Shown here piece by piece: positions 11,677 to 23,300 of a DNA stretch of 64,000 bases. The DNA lies in contig PDUO01000012.1 in assembly GCA_003008705.1 (NCBI GenBank), forward strand, positions 820,870 through 884,869, read 5' to 3'. The notes under the pieces were generated by a model. The model ran no database searches. It was not told the origin of the DNA and saw nothing but the letters and a program-made list of their open reading frames with translations. Position numbers and translations under genes: made by a program. The DNA comes from Pezicula radicicola (lineage: Eukaryota; Ascomycota; Leotiomycetes; Helotiales; Dermateaceae). How positions within the stretch are numbered: the stretch's first letter is position 1; every line of letters begins with the position of its first letter.

Positions 11677-13859
11677 TCAAATGTAGAAACTCAGAGCAAA
11701 AACTGCAGCCGTAAAAGACACAGCAATGAACCTATGATACTCGGCACCCCAATATCCTCGCGACTGAACCTTTGGATGAAGAACCTCTCTCTTCGAAAAA
11801 ACTAGTCCAGTAACTTCATTTCTCTCCAGGACATCCTCGGGTTTCGGATGATCAGCTGGCGAAAGCATGTACCATAGAGGTACCAATGACATTCGAAGAG
11901 GTGCATACCAAATGAGCGGTGGCCAAAAGACGCCGGTGAGGAGTGGGAAGAGACTGAACCCAATGAATATTTCCTCAACCTCAAGTTCTCCATCAATATC
12001 AAACACAGCTGAACATATTGAGAATGCCCGGTAGGTATTATTGAGGATTGCAATGGCTAGCAGAATGAAATAGAGGAGGTGATACTTTACTGTACTCTGA
12101 ATGATAGCTTTTGCAAATCCTGACCATGTAGTCTTTGCTGATTCGGATCTTAACACACATTCAGATTCCTGAGAACCAGACGATGCAAAGACAAGCTCAC
12201 CACCTCCAAAACACTTTGGTAAGATTTTCCATCGGAAAAAAGTTGCGAAGTAGTATGGTGACTGCCAGAATGATTGATCTAGATACTTTTGGACTCCTTG
12301 CAGATCTTGCTGTTGGGCACTGTCGTATACAAGTTCTGCAATGGCCATAAAGAATGCCAATCGTATCAATGTTCGCAGCTCGTCGATGGAAGAGAATGTG
12401 ATGATTGGTGAACCGGTCAGAAGAAGCAGTGGGAGTAGCGCAAGTGGGATAGCGAGGAAGATACTGCTGAATGGTGAAACTGCGTCCCGGAAAGCGTAAA
12501 ACCTTTGTTGCCATGTCATTTGACCGGTTGCTTTTCTGGTAAGCCAGAAGTCCTTTTCGAGAGCTAACTGAGCATTCGCAACAATCTAAAAGAGTTAGGT
12601 ATCAGCAAACAATAACTCGATGCTTAAAAGTAAGTAAACACTCACCCATCGTGTTCTCTGCTTGTTATGACTATTGAAAGTTGTCGGTAAGAGTCCATAT
12701 TGAAGTGGAGATCCCCAAATATAAGACACTTTCCATCCAGCTGCCATTAGATTCAATGATAAAGCAGAGTCTTCACTCATTAAGTGCGGCCATCCACTAG
12801 CGCTCTTGAGAGCTTGCCGACGAACGAGATAGCCAGACCCTGTGGATTTGCCAATTCCGAAAGAAGCTGAAACTGGACCAAGCCCACTATTGAAAACGAG
12901 CTGCCACAACGGGTCACCTTCAGGGACATTGTAAAAAGACTATAGGTGTTAGTGAGAGTTATACGTCTGAATGAGACGGCATTTCTTACTTGAGGAGGTG
13001 CTACCATGCCTAGTTTCTTGTCGCTCAGGATATGAGAAGCAACAGTTCTAAGCCAAGAACCAACAGGAATAAGATCCGCATCCAACTGCGCAATGAATTC
13101 ACTCGGTTCTCTCCCATAATTATCCGTATACGCCGCCGCAAAATTGAGATTCCCAACCTTGAAATCTGCAGCATGATCTTTACCACGAGTGATGTACTTC
13201 AAGTGATCAAACCCAAGTTGTCGAAGTTGAGAAATTTGACTTGATAGAGCTGTCGATACGCCATCATCAGAAACAAAAACTCGGTATTTTGATTTCGGAT
13301 AGTCTTGGCTGCAGGTTGCTCGAACAGTATCGAGGATTACGGAGGTCTCTTCGCCGCAGCACATTATCAACACGTCGATTAGTGGAAGGCCATCGTCGTC
13401 TACTTCAACTGCTTTTGATAGTTGGGGGGTTTGCCCGTAGGCGATGAGATTGAGAATGCGATCGATATTATAGCGAACTAGTTCTAGTTAGTGAATTAGA
13501 GCATAACACCGAGGATATTTATACTTACCAGTTAAGCCGCATTCCACAAGGAGATACAGATACGCGATGGCAAGATCGGTCCATCTTGGAAACGACGCGC
13601 GGTAAATGTAGTTGGCTCGGAAACCAAAGTACAAAAAGTAGGCGATGAGAGCTATTAGCGCAGTGTAAGAGTTCCAAGGCTGAATATGCTCAAGATAGTG
13701 CTTGACCTTCTTGTCAGAGGCTGAAGACGATGTCTCTGATGTCTTTTCCATATTCGCGACTTTGCCGTTTAAAGTATCAACGATACACTCCTCAATGGAT
13801 GAGACAGTAAACTCTGTCGCGCGCTTGGAAGTATGACTATGGCCAGAAACCTTGTTCAT
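11677..13859 (-). CDS. Membrane-bound processive family 2 glycosyltransferase (cellulose/hyaluronan-synthase-like)
   Basis: Four exons, complement of join(11677..12585, 12646..12939, 12990..13477, 13529..13859), 673 residues. Two N-terminal membrane spans (around 60-105) precede a GT2 catalytic domain with all expected landmarks: CCGEE near 150, VSDDG at about 179-183, the metal-binding DAD at 243-245 in AQLDADLIP, STGSGYLVRR near 304, the catalytic ED at 329-330, and the product-binding QRTRW at 367-371. Several more membrane spans follow (IFLAIPLALLPLLLLTG, YHLLYFILLAIAIL and others), forming the polymer channel. Known family chemistry is transfer of a sugar from a UDP-sugar to a growing beta-linked polysaccharide with export; the actual polymer is unknown. 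Fungal GT2 proteins of this kind affect the hyphal surface. All catalytic residues are present, so it is probably active. Confidence 0.88.
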
Positions 13860-14112
13860 CACTGCATTTAGGTTTGTGGATGTTCAAGTCGAGGTTGTAT
13901 GAACTTGAAGGAGAAAAGAATCAAGTGCGCTCTTGTAGGCACTTTCTAGTACTAAGTGAGACAGTGAATATGGGAGCTTATCATACATTATCATAGGAAC
14001 AGTCATTCACTAAAAAACAAGTATAAAGAGTGACTAGATTAAGATTATCTGTTGTTTTAAAAGCCCTTTTCATCTTTTCCCCGCGCAACTTTTTCAAATC
14101 TCATTGCTACCA

Positions 14113-14814
14113 TTAGAAGTCGCCGCTCGGAACGAATCTGAAGAGTTCACTGTTTGGAATATTAGAAGAACTCAAGCGTCTGATACGAACCTGCACAGAT
14201 ATTTTAGCTATCTCAAACCCCAAATTCGTTCACCGTATAGAAACGGAACTAGGTTAGTCAGGAACATACCTGTTGGTATGGTTCATTATCATCATCAACG
14301 ACCCATCCCTCATCACTATCAGCGGCTCTGATTCTAAAATTCATCAATTAGTTTAAGAGCACAAATATTCACCCAGAGAACTTGATATAATAAGAAACGA
14401 CAAATGAATCTATGTGATAGGAAGTACTTACGTATACACTCCTTGACCGGCACTTGGCTGCTCAGTCAAGACCCATGATTTAGGTGGTGGCTCGTCGAGG
14501 AGTGGTGCGAAGAGGTTGCCATCGATATGTGTAGTCGCAGCACCTTGGTTTTGGAGGTGGTAACCGTCCCCATCACGTTTAATAACCCACTATATCAACA
14601 GTATCAGCAAATTATCAAGGTAATATCACCTTTGGTGATTATGTACGAACAAGATAAGAAGATGTGGTCAAAAGCGTACAGGAGCAGAATCCATGTCATC
14701 TGGCAAAGTCATTACTCGTTTAGGCAGAAGAGATCTGTCTTCGGTACGGTTTCTAGCGACGGGCAAGGAGTTCGCAACGCTATAGATCTTGTATTGGGTA
14801 TCTGGGGAGAGCAT
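14113..14814 (-). CDS. I66-type (cospin-like) serine protease inhibitor
   Basis: Four short exons, complement of join(14113..14190, 14270..14333, 14432..14589, 14680..14814), give 144 residues with perfect frame: MLSPDTQYKIYSVANSLPVA at the start, then LPKRVMTLPDD, WVIKRDGDGYHLQNQGAATT, IDGNLFAPLLDEPPPKSWVL, YTIRAADSDEGWVVDDDNEP and a C-terminal ELFRFVPSGDF. This matches the beta-trefoil family of fungal peptidase inhibitors (MEROPS I66; mushroom cospin is the described member): Y-x-I openings, the DGxY/LQN repeat, W.L and PYQQ motifs. There is no signal peptide, so it is probably cytosolic, as in mushrooms. Likely role is inhibition of trypsin-like proteases of feeders or competitors, or of its own proteases; this is inferred. 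Donor GTACGC of intron 1 is weak but frame-consistent. Confidence 0.78.
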
Positions 14815-16188
14815 GATGTCTGTTCGTTTTTGACTATTGATTTGGCGAATGAGGAATTATTGTGTTAAAGTTGTTTGATCGCTTTGTGGTTTTTTGTACT
14901 TGAACTCCAGGGAGACCGTCTTCTTATATTTCCTGGGTAGCACTTAGACTGTCTAATGACATCATTTTTGCATATTTACCGGCAAGAAGAATATGTAAGG
15001 CAAGTACTGTAATTATTCATTATAAGAGCCAAGGAACTGCGGGGTATCGTATTTAGACGAGTGGAACCTACGCCATGTCAGTATCACGAGCATGATAATG
15101 ATGTTCTAACGACATGTGAAGATTAACTCCCAAGCTTGTAGTCCTGTACATCTAAAGAACTAACTATCTTAGAAACTTCTTAAACTTTATGTAAAGTCTC
15201 AGTTATGTTCTGTCGAAGTCGGATCCGGAAAGCTCCTAAAACAATTAGGGTTTACATATTTCAACGACGAATGCAATTGCCTACGTGCTACTGTTGGTAA
15301 ACTTCTTACCTATTCGAAAGCATAAATAAGCATAAACTTAGACTTAACCGAGTGAAATGCAACCGGAATCGACTGCCGGATAGTAGATCAAGAGCACGAT
15401 TCATAGGTAGTTAGTCTTCACCTGTGATCATATTGAAATGTCTTTCATTCAAAATGTAAAGTTATATTGGATTGCGTGTACTACTGTGTTTAGCAAAGTA
15501 TTTTTCCTTATAGAAACGACTCTAGTTGCAGCATTGTTCCACCGCTTTAGAGACGATATTTTGAGTCACTCAGTTGTTGTGAATCATTGCAGCAATGTTA
15601 TAGGGCATATCCCATGTCCCGAGAGTAATGTAGTAGCATGTTTAAAGCCATTAAGGAGCAATCACTAATCATCAAAGTAATGACCTGGTTTAATTTCACT
15701 GGCTCGCGTATCATCCCAATTGCTGTTGAGTCGCTATTTTACACAGAGTTATGATCGCAGAGCAGGGCAGTTTACAATATGATAGGCGTGCATTACAACC
15801 TTTTATCAGCTAATATATAAATTTACCTGAAGTATTATAAGCTAATAAGTTGTCATGCAGGAGTTGTAAAACATCAGGAGGAAGGAACGGAATTTGTGTC
15901 GTAAACGCATAAACGACACGTTAGAAAATGAGGTCAAGATCAGGAGCTAAGAGATGGTGCACTTATTATCATGAAATCGGCATTACATCAGAACCAGAAA
16001 AAAATTAGCAAAAACTTTCGTATAGGGGTAAATAATGTGTTGCAATTGCAGACGGCCTGCGTTACTGCGTCACTGTATCGCTGTGTCGCTGTGTCATAGA
16101 ACCGGGGTGTAAGTCACCGAGAACCGTGGTATAAAAAGGCAATTCGGATTTCCTCAACAGCGCGTACACCAAACTCCCAAGCTGTATA
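14815..16188. other. Intergenic, no gene seen
   Basis: AT-rich, about 1.4 kb, between the start of the protease-inhibitor gene and the 3' end of the permease gene. A short repetition of CGCTGTGTCG-like units occurs near 16070-16100. No coding exon, RNA gene or element was recognised. Confidence 0.5.
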
Positions 16189-18241
16189 TTATACTAGTCT
16201 AATCTTCTTCGCACTCCACAAAGCAACGCGATCTCTTTTATCCTCTAATACACCCATCTGTTTACTCGTCGCCCTCTCCTCATCATACTCGCTGCTCGTC
16301 TCAGCCCCATAGACCATAGTCGGATCTACAATATCATCACCAACCTCATACCATACATCGCTAACAGCTGGAACTGGAGATATCTTGCACAATACCCAGT
16401 AAACCGAGGCCGCTACGATAAAACCACAGAAGAAATTCAGATTATAAATGTATGTCGCGCCGGCTGGAACTTTCTTTCCGATTGCGCCAACAAAGCCGAC
16501 GATGTTGATCAGAATTCCTGCGATATATGCTGCATACCCGCGCCAATGAAAACCGAAGGTGTAGTAGTATGGAGAGGTCTTACGAGCAGAGTAGAGCTCT
16601 TTGATTTCGAGATACCCGCGACGCACAAGATAATAATCCGAAGCCATCACGCCAGCAATGGAAGAGAGGAAAACACTGTATGCGGAGAGATAGGTAGTGA
16701 AATTGTTGGCGGTTGAGAGGAGATTCCATGGACACATTACAAGGCCGACAAGAGCGCAGACATAACCTCCTCGCCTGATATTAATGTAGCGAGGGAGTAA
16801 AGCTGTCATGTCTGTTCCCGCTGAGACGCTGTTGGCCGCGATATTCGTACCCAATTGTGCCAGCGCAAAGGCTACAGCAATAAAAAAGACGCCTGCACGG
16901 TTCTGGGATGTGCCTTCATCAAGGAAGGATTGCAGCAGTTCGAGAGGGTTCCAGATAGCCTTGTCGAATATTACAACGGACGAGGATGATACAATGATTC
17001 CGATAAAAGACGTTACTGCGAAGCCGATTGGGATAGTGAAAAGTTGCGACCAGAGCGCATCACTAGGCTTACGAGCAAATCGAGCAAAATCTGGGTCATT
17101 CTTCCGGAGGCTTAGCTGCGTGCTAGGTCCAGCGTCAATGGAATGGACTTACGACAATGAGGGTTGCAAAGTTAGCGATGGCTGACATGATTCCAGTGAC
17201 CATGCCCCAAGCAAGTTTAGAGCCGTGTGCAGTGTTCTTCTGTTTTACAATTGGCCCAATTCCATGAGCTCGAACAACAGCCCAGATGAAGAAAGCGATG
17301 CCACATGTTGGAACAACATATGCCTTGACTGTAAATAAATGGCGAATTTTGTGGACTGGGAAGTAGATCGCAGGCAGTGATAATAGCCAGAAGATGAAGA
17401 AGGAGACGAACGCATTGGTCGATGTTCCGGAGCCTGGGATGCCGTTGTGAACTTTCGAGTATGAAGGCCAAATGGACGAAATGATGAGAGTAACGCATTC
17501 TCCACCGATCCAAGCTTGAACACCATACCATATACATGCCATGGCTGCGCGGTTGAATACTGGCCAAAGAGCTCCCCAAATACCAAAACTAGAACGAGTT
17601 ACGACCGGGAACGAAATATGGTACATGGATCCGATTCTGCCAGTTAACACAACGAAGCAAGCTGCGATGGAGTATCCGATCCAAACACAGAGCCATGACT
17701 GCCACCAAGAGAGACCGCTCGCAGTTATCATAGAGGAGCTGATCATCCATGTGTTGATGTTGAACGAGTCAGCTATCCAAAAACCAACAAAGTTCCAAGC
17801 ACCCCACTGGCGACGTTCGGGTTCCACTGTGAAAACAAGTCAGTACATTTTTATTAAAGATTGCGGATTCAAATCTTTACCAGGCTTCAAGTCATGGTTG
17901 TTTAACATCAACTGCGCATTTGTCAAGCCAGGCTCACTCTCTACAGCAAGCTTGTCCACAAAATGTGCCAACCTAGTCGATTTGACCTTCTCCATGATGC
18001 GGTCAAAGAAACCGAGTTCGTCCAGAGGCACGAATATGACTTCTCCTTCCTGGATTTTCGATGTTTGCGAAATACCGTCCACAGCTGCAAGCTTTCGGGT
18101 ATGGCCTGCGGTTGGTGTCGAGGATCCCGCTAACAAAGGTTCTCTTTCTTCGTCTCCCAAATTAAAAGTACTCGAGACTCTGGGGGTGTGCACTGGTGTC
18201 GAGCTACTTGAATATGGTTCCCCATATTGAGAAGGAGGCAT
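16189..18241 (-). CDS. NCS1-family nucleobase (uracil/allantoin-type) cation symporter
   Basis: Three exons, complement of join(16189..17100, 17153..17826, 17881..18241), 648 residues. A Ser/Thr-rich cytosolic N-terminus is followed by the NCS1 core: PERRQWGAWNFVGFWIADSF (the WN motif of helix 1), MYHISFPVVTRSSFGIWGAL, FNRAAMACIWYGVQAWIGGE, NFATLIV-NDPDFARFARKP across the exon 2/3 junction, and SVSAGTDMTALLPRYINIRR; about twelve membrane helices can be drawn. These are hallmarks of the Fur branch (uracil, allantoin, uridine transporters) of the nucleobase:cation symporter-1 family in the plasma membrane. Substrate cannot be fixed from sequence. The start is MPPSQYGEPY at 18241; an upstream in-frame stretch has no ATG. 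The cytosolic C-tail is charged, as usual for ubiquitin-controlled permeases. Confidence 0.9.
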
Positions 18242-20338
18242 CTGGGAGTTTATATGGCCTGAAAGGCTACATGCAAAGATCGTGTCGAGAGTAAGGCTTA
18301 TCCAGAGAATCTCCACCAAGATTCCTTGTCACTGAGTTTTTTCTTTCTGATGCAGGTCAAGCCTACCTAAATGATGAATTGCTGCAGATGAAAAATGAAG
18401 CAAAGCAACGTTCTTTCGAGATCTTGACCTCTTACAACGCGTATCGATGATGTCTCACTGGGCTCCCCTGCTGACGGCCCACCAACTCAGCGTGACCAAC
18501 CTATCAGACGGTGGGGGTAGAGACGAATGCACAATGAAAATACTTTTTGTATGTCATTTCTGTTTCTCTTTGCAACTCCAGAAGGAGAAAAAGCATCATA
18601 ATCTAGCATGTCCAGGAGCAATGGCGATGCTAGTGTGAAGGAAACCGCATGTCGGCGCAGTCGTCGGGAGGATCCTGCTGAAGCGAAGCCTATGAAATGG
18701 CATTTTGCTATCTTCCCCGGGAACCTGCGATAAGGACGTTGACTCGATGAGATCGAGTAACAAACCCATTTTGTGGGGAGATCTTAAGGAGATGGCCGCC
18801 GGAATCCTAAGGAGATGCCATCAAGAGCGTGGAAGGCTCGCCGGGCTTACCGAAGAACATCAGGGAGTTGATGATAGCTTGGGAGCCAACTTTGCTCGTG
18901 CGATGTCGCCGTCGCTGTCGAAATTTATTGATAGGCGCCGCCGAGGCCTTCCCGCAACCATTGCTTTTGCTTGCCCGCGGCGCAGGAACTCGAGGTTTCA
19001 ACCACATGACTTTCGGCTGCCAAGCAACGACGACAACGTTCTTCTTTGTATTCATCTTGCTCGCTCAGCCATATTCTAACCCGGGGAAGGGTACAGTACA
19101 AATTGCTTTGTAAGATATCATTCTGATTGGGCCTGTATATCGAGTGGGTTCAAATAAAATCACTCGGATCAAGTGAGTTACTCAAATTAACTGAGCTACT
19201 CAAATCTATCTTATACCGTAAGTATTGATCCATAAGAGCTCATTTTAGAAAGTTATTTATTCAGATATACGAGGCGAATTTGAGTAACTCACTTGACAGG
19301 TATCTCGATGACGGCGATTCAAAATGATGTCTCACAGAGCAATTATCACGGTACGGTAGTTGTTGCTTCTAATCTAGTAAAGGCATCGGATTAGAAAAGC
19401 CATTGGAACCAGACAAGGCTTAGCTTCCAGCTCGAAGATTTGGGACGTGATTGAATTGTGAGGTTACGCCTAAAAGACTTCTAAATCATACGAAATAACA
19501 TGCGATGCCAGTACCTTGGAGAGGCACAAGAAAGAGTTCACTCTCGAAGCAACAGACAAATCCTGAATAACTCCGGAAGTTTCCAGCCAAACAAATGACA
19601 GAGGAAAAAGGGCTTCGAAACAGGAACGCAGCCACCCGTCATGACTCTGACTTGTTTGAGTGACTGACTTAAGTAGAGTAACTCACCTGTTTTCGGTATC
19701 TAATTTAAAGCTTGTCTTTTGTCGTACTTCCGTACAAAAATACCATTAATCATCGATTGGAAAAATAAGAATCTTCCTCAAGCCAGTTATCTTCAATCCT
19801 GAACTTTAGAGCCATGTATCTGAAATCCAAGCAGGTCTAAAGAGTGCTTCTTTCAGCAAGATGCCAACGCACATCTTCCATCCTTTTCAGGGTGCCTATG
19901 CCAGTATATGGTGTCATGGCTGGAAGAAAAATGCTGTGTCACCAGAGTTCAGTCAACCCATCCGAAATGCTGCACAAGATCATTGGACGTTGCAATAGGA
20001 GTTGTGGCCCTCCAATGGGACCGTCACGTGATGAATATCTTACCTGCATGACAACAACAACGATGAGGCTGAGCTGCACCTTTATTTTTCTTTAGGTGTT
20101 CCACAATTTGCTCATCTTATGCCCGCCGAGTTTTGGCATGTTGATCCACCATCCATCACTATCGACATTGCCCCAAGTAAGAACAACAAATGTACACATA
20201 AGAGATACTCTCCTTCGTGCCCATCCTTGTGACTGATAACCTAGCATACAGGACGGATTTTGATCTAAAGACGGGTTTCAGCACAGCCTTGCCTCATACC
20301 TCGAAGCTTCTTCCCCTCTGAGAACTTCCAGAAGTGCT
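18242..20338. other. Intergenic region with inverted-repeat element
   Basis: About 2.1 kb between two divergent genes. No coding exon recognised. It holds the 128-bp inverted repeat at 19169-19296, a further GAGTAACTCAC copy near 19675, and a CACGTG box at 20025-20030, about 310 bp upstream of the NLR-like gene. Confidence 0.5.
19169..19296. repeat. 128-bp inverted repeat with perfect 20-bp arms
   Basis: The left arm (19169-19188) reads TCAAGTGAGTTACTCAAATT and the right arm (19277-19296) is its exact reverse complement. The 88-bp spacer contains a partial extra copy (GAGCTACTCAAAT). Size and structure fit a MITE-like non-autonomous element or a hairpin. The core GAGTWACTC also forms the unit of the minisatellite 1.1 kb downstream. 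No clear target-site duplication was identified. Confidence 0.7.
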
Positions 20339-23300
20339 ATGTCAGGCCTTGAGGCTCTCGGTGCTGTGGCAGCAGCTTCCCGTACGTACCCAATTTCTCG
20401 GAGCGAATTTCCCCTTTCGGGTTCTATTACTTCCTCTTGTTTTGAGTAACTCTCTTGTTTTGAGTAACTCTCTTGTTTCGAGTAACTCTCTTATTTTGAG
20501 TAACACTCTTGTTTCGAGTAACTCTCTTATTTTGAGTAACTCTCTTGTTTTGAGTAACTCCCTTGTTTCGAGTAACTCTCTTGTTTGGAGTAACTCTCTT
20601 GTTTTGAGTAACTCTCTTGTCTTGAGTAACTTGCACTCCTGAATCATGTTTAAGTTACTCCCGATATTATCTGGAACAAGTAAACTAACTCCAAGTTTCT
20701 GAGTGTATAGAACTTGCTAGCCAGGGCATTTCCCTTCTTTTGTCAACTTACGAACTCTACTCGAAGCTCCGAAATGCATCTCAATCAATTCAAGGCCAAT
20801 CTGTTCAAATCAGTCAACTTATCGACATCTTTCGAGCGATACGAAGCAGTTTTTCGTTGGAAACACCAGAAATTACCACACTTATAGACCAATGTATCTC
20901 TGAGATCACAAAACTGCAAGATATACTCAGAAAAGTGTCGCAAGAAGATAGGGATAAAAGGGTTGTGAAGGCCTGGAGATCATTAAAGGCCATTGGGAAA
21001 GAGAAGCAGATTCTCGACATACTGTCAAATCTTGAGCGGCAGAAGACTGCTCTTGTCTTGCGTATCAACAGCATCGACTCGTAAGTACTCGTATCCGTCA
21101 AACAAATTCTTGACTGTAGAAAGACTTAGATTTACGGAGTCTTTTTCTAGACTTTGTAACGACAACTGACACCAAAAAGGAATGTTCTGCGACAGATCAA
21201 TGTTGAAGTTGCACAAGTACAAACCGATATGCGCGGTATATCTACAACCGTCAACGATACATCCGCTGCAGTTAACAACGTCTCTACGAGTCTTGACGGT
21301 GTGTCCGCAAATGTCGAAAAAATTTCAGCGAGCGTAGCAAGTGTGTATCCAGCTGTTGTGGATACGAATCGCAAAGTTACAACCTTCATTGATACCTCAT
21401 CTACTATTGCCACAGGTCTTACTGAGGTCTCGCAGTCACTCCCCCAGATAGCTGGACAGTTAGAAGTGGTTCATGACTCGGTTCCTGGCATCAAACACAG
21501 CATACAAGATACCAACATCAAGATAACAACAGTCCATGAGGAGCTTCCCAAAGTTGCTGGAATAATGGCCGAGATTAGTGAGCAGAAATTGCCACTCATT
21601 CAAGAGTCACTTCAACGTATAGAGGTACACTTCTCTGTGGTCACTAAATATCTTGGTGCTGTTGTGGTCACTAACAATCTTTAGCTAAACCAGTCTGTCT
21701 CAATACCGCCGTCTGCAGATGCTCGTAGCCCAGCCAATCCCCTCTGGATTATGCCGTTTACTCGGAATCATAATTTTATTGGCAGAGAAAGTTTCACCGA
21801 AGAACTTGAAGTAAGATTTGAAAGTAATAATCACACTCGGGTTGCGATTGTCGGTTTGGGCGGGATAGGGTGAGTTATTTGTATTGACATATTTATGAAA
21901 TGTCTCTCACAATAGCAATACAAGACGGGCCCAAATTGAAACCCGGCAGCTAGAATACTAGCCTACATTTTATTTCAGGATGAAGACGAAACCAGTATGA
22001 TGGTAGGCTAACAAAGGGCACAGGAAAACTCAGATTGCCATCGAATACGTGCATCGTTACCATGAAAGACACCCAACGGCTGGTATATTTTGGATACACG
22101 CAAGCACGGCGCCTCGATTTGAACAGGACTACCTCGAAATTGGAAAACAAGCAAATATTCCCGGAATCAGTGACCCTACGCAGGATGTCAAACTTCTTGT
22201 CAAAAAGTGGCTCGCTAGTCGGGAATCAGGCGCTTGGTTGATGGTTGTAGACAACGCAGACGATGCTGATGTCTTCTTTGGGAACGGGGAAACTCGACAT
22301 GGAAATTATCTTCCACAGTGTCTGGATGGCAAGATACTGTTCACAACCCGCAACAAGAAGGTCGGCTTAAATTTTGCCACGGCCTCCGGTGTTCTTGCTT
22401 TACCTAAGATGGAGTCTTTTGAAGCAGAGAAGTTATTCCTGGCTCGTTCAGGAGAAGAAACCATTGGCTCCAATGTGTTGTCATGGCTTGTTGAGCTCTT
22501 GGAATATCACCCCTTGGCGATCTCTCAAGCAGCGTCATACGTGGCTGAGAACTCTATATTGGTTTCCGAGTACCTAGACATGTACAGCAATAGCGAAGAA
22601 GCCAAAATACAACTGCTAAGCCAGCACTTCGAAGATCCTGCCAGAGATACCGACTCCAAGAACCCAGTCGCCACGACCTTGCTTATCTCCATCGAACAAA
22701 TCCAGCGTTCCAATAGTCTAGCAACAGACCTCTTGTCATTTATGGCATTTCTCGATAGGCAAGGTATCCCGAAAGATCTGTTACCGCCATCTGAGAATCC
22801 AGTCGAGCATATCAAAGCGTTGGGATTACTTAAAGCATACTCTCTTATTACTCCCAGCAATAATGGCCAGATTTTCAGCGTACATCGGCTGGTCCATATA
22901 GCAACGCGCAATTGGTTAAGACTGAATGAGAGATTTGACTTCTGGGCCGAGTATTCCTTGGAACGAGTTGCAGAACAGTTTCCTGAACCATCGGAGGTCC
23001 AAAATTGGGACGCATGCGAGTTATATTTCCCCCACACCGAAGCAGTATTGAATCGGGGCAACACGTCTGCTTAAGCCCACAACTTGGGAAATACAATATT
23101 TCCTGCCCATACATGCTATGATGTTGGAACTTTGCCCAAGGACCTTTCGGTAAGACAAAATTTGTTATTCTTTTCGTTTTGTAATCAAAAAAGTAAATCG
23201 AATAAATGAGGGGAACTGGGTGACTGCTTGTTCAAATAGGCCTGATTAGGACGGGGCACCTTGGACAGCAACAGTAATTATTGCTTCAGTGTGTTCATAA

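Noticed and set aside
20334..20642. Repetitive frame translating to many LVLSNS units
   Set aside because: It is the 18-bp minisatellite, unit length a multiple of three, located inside an intron and in a different frame from the real ATG.
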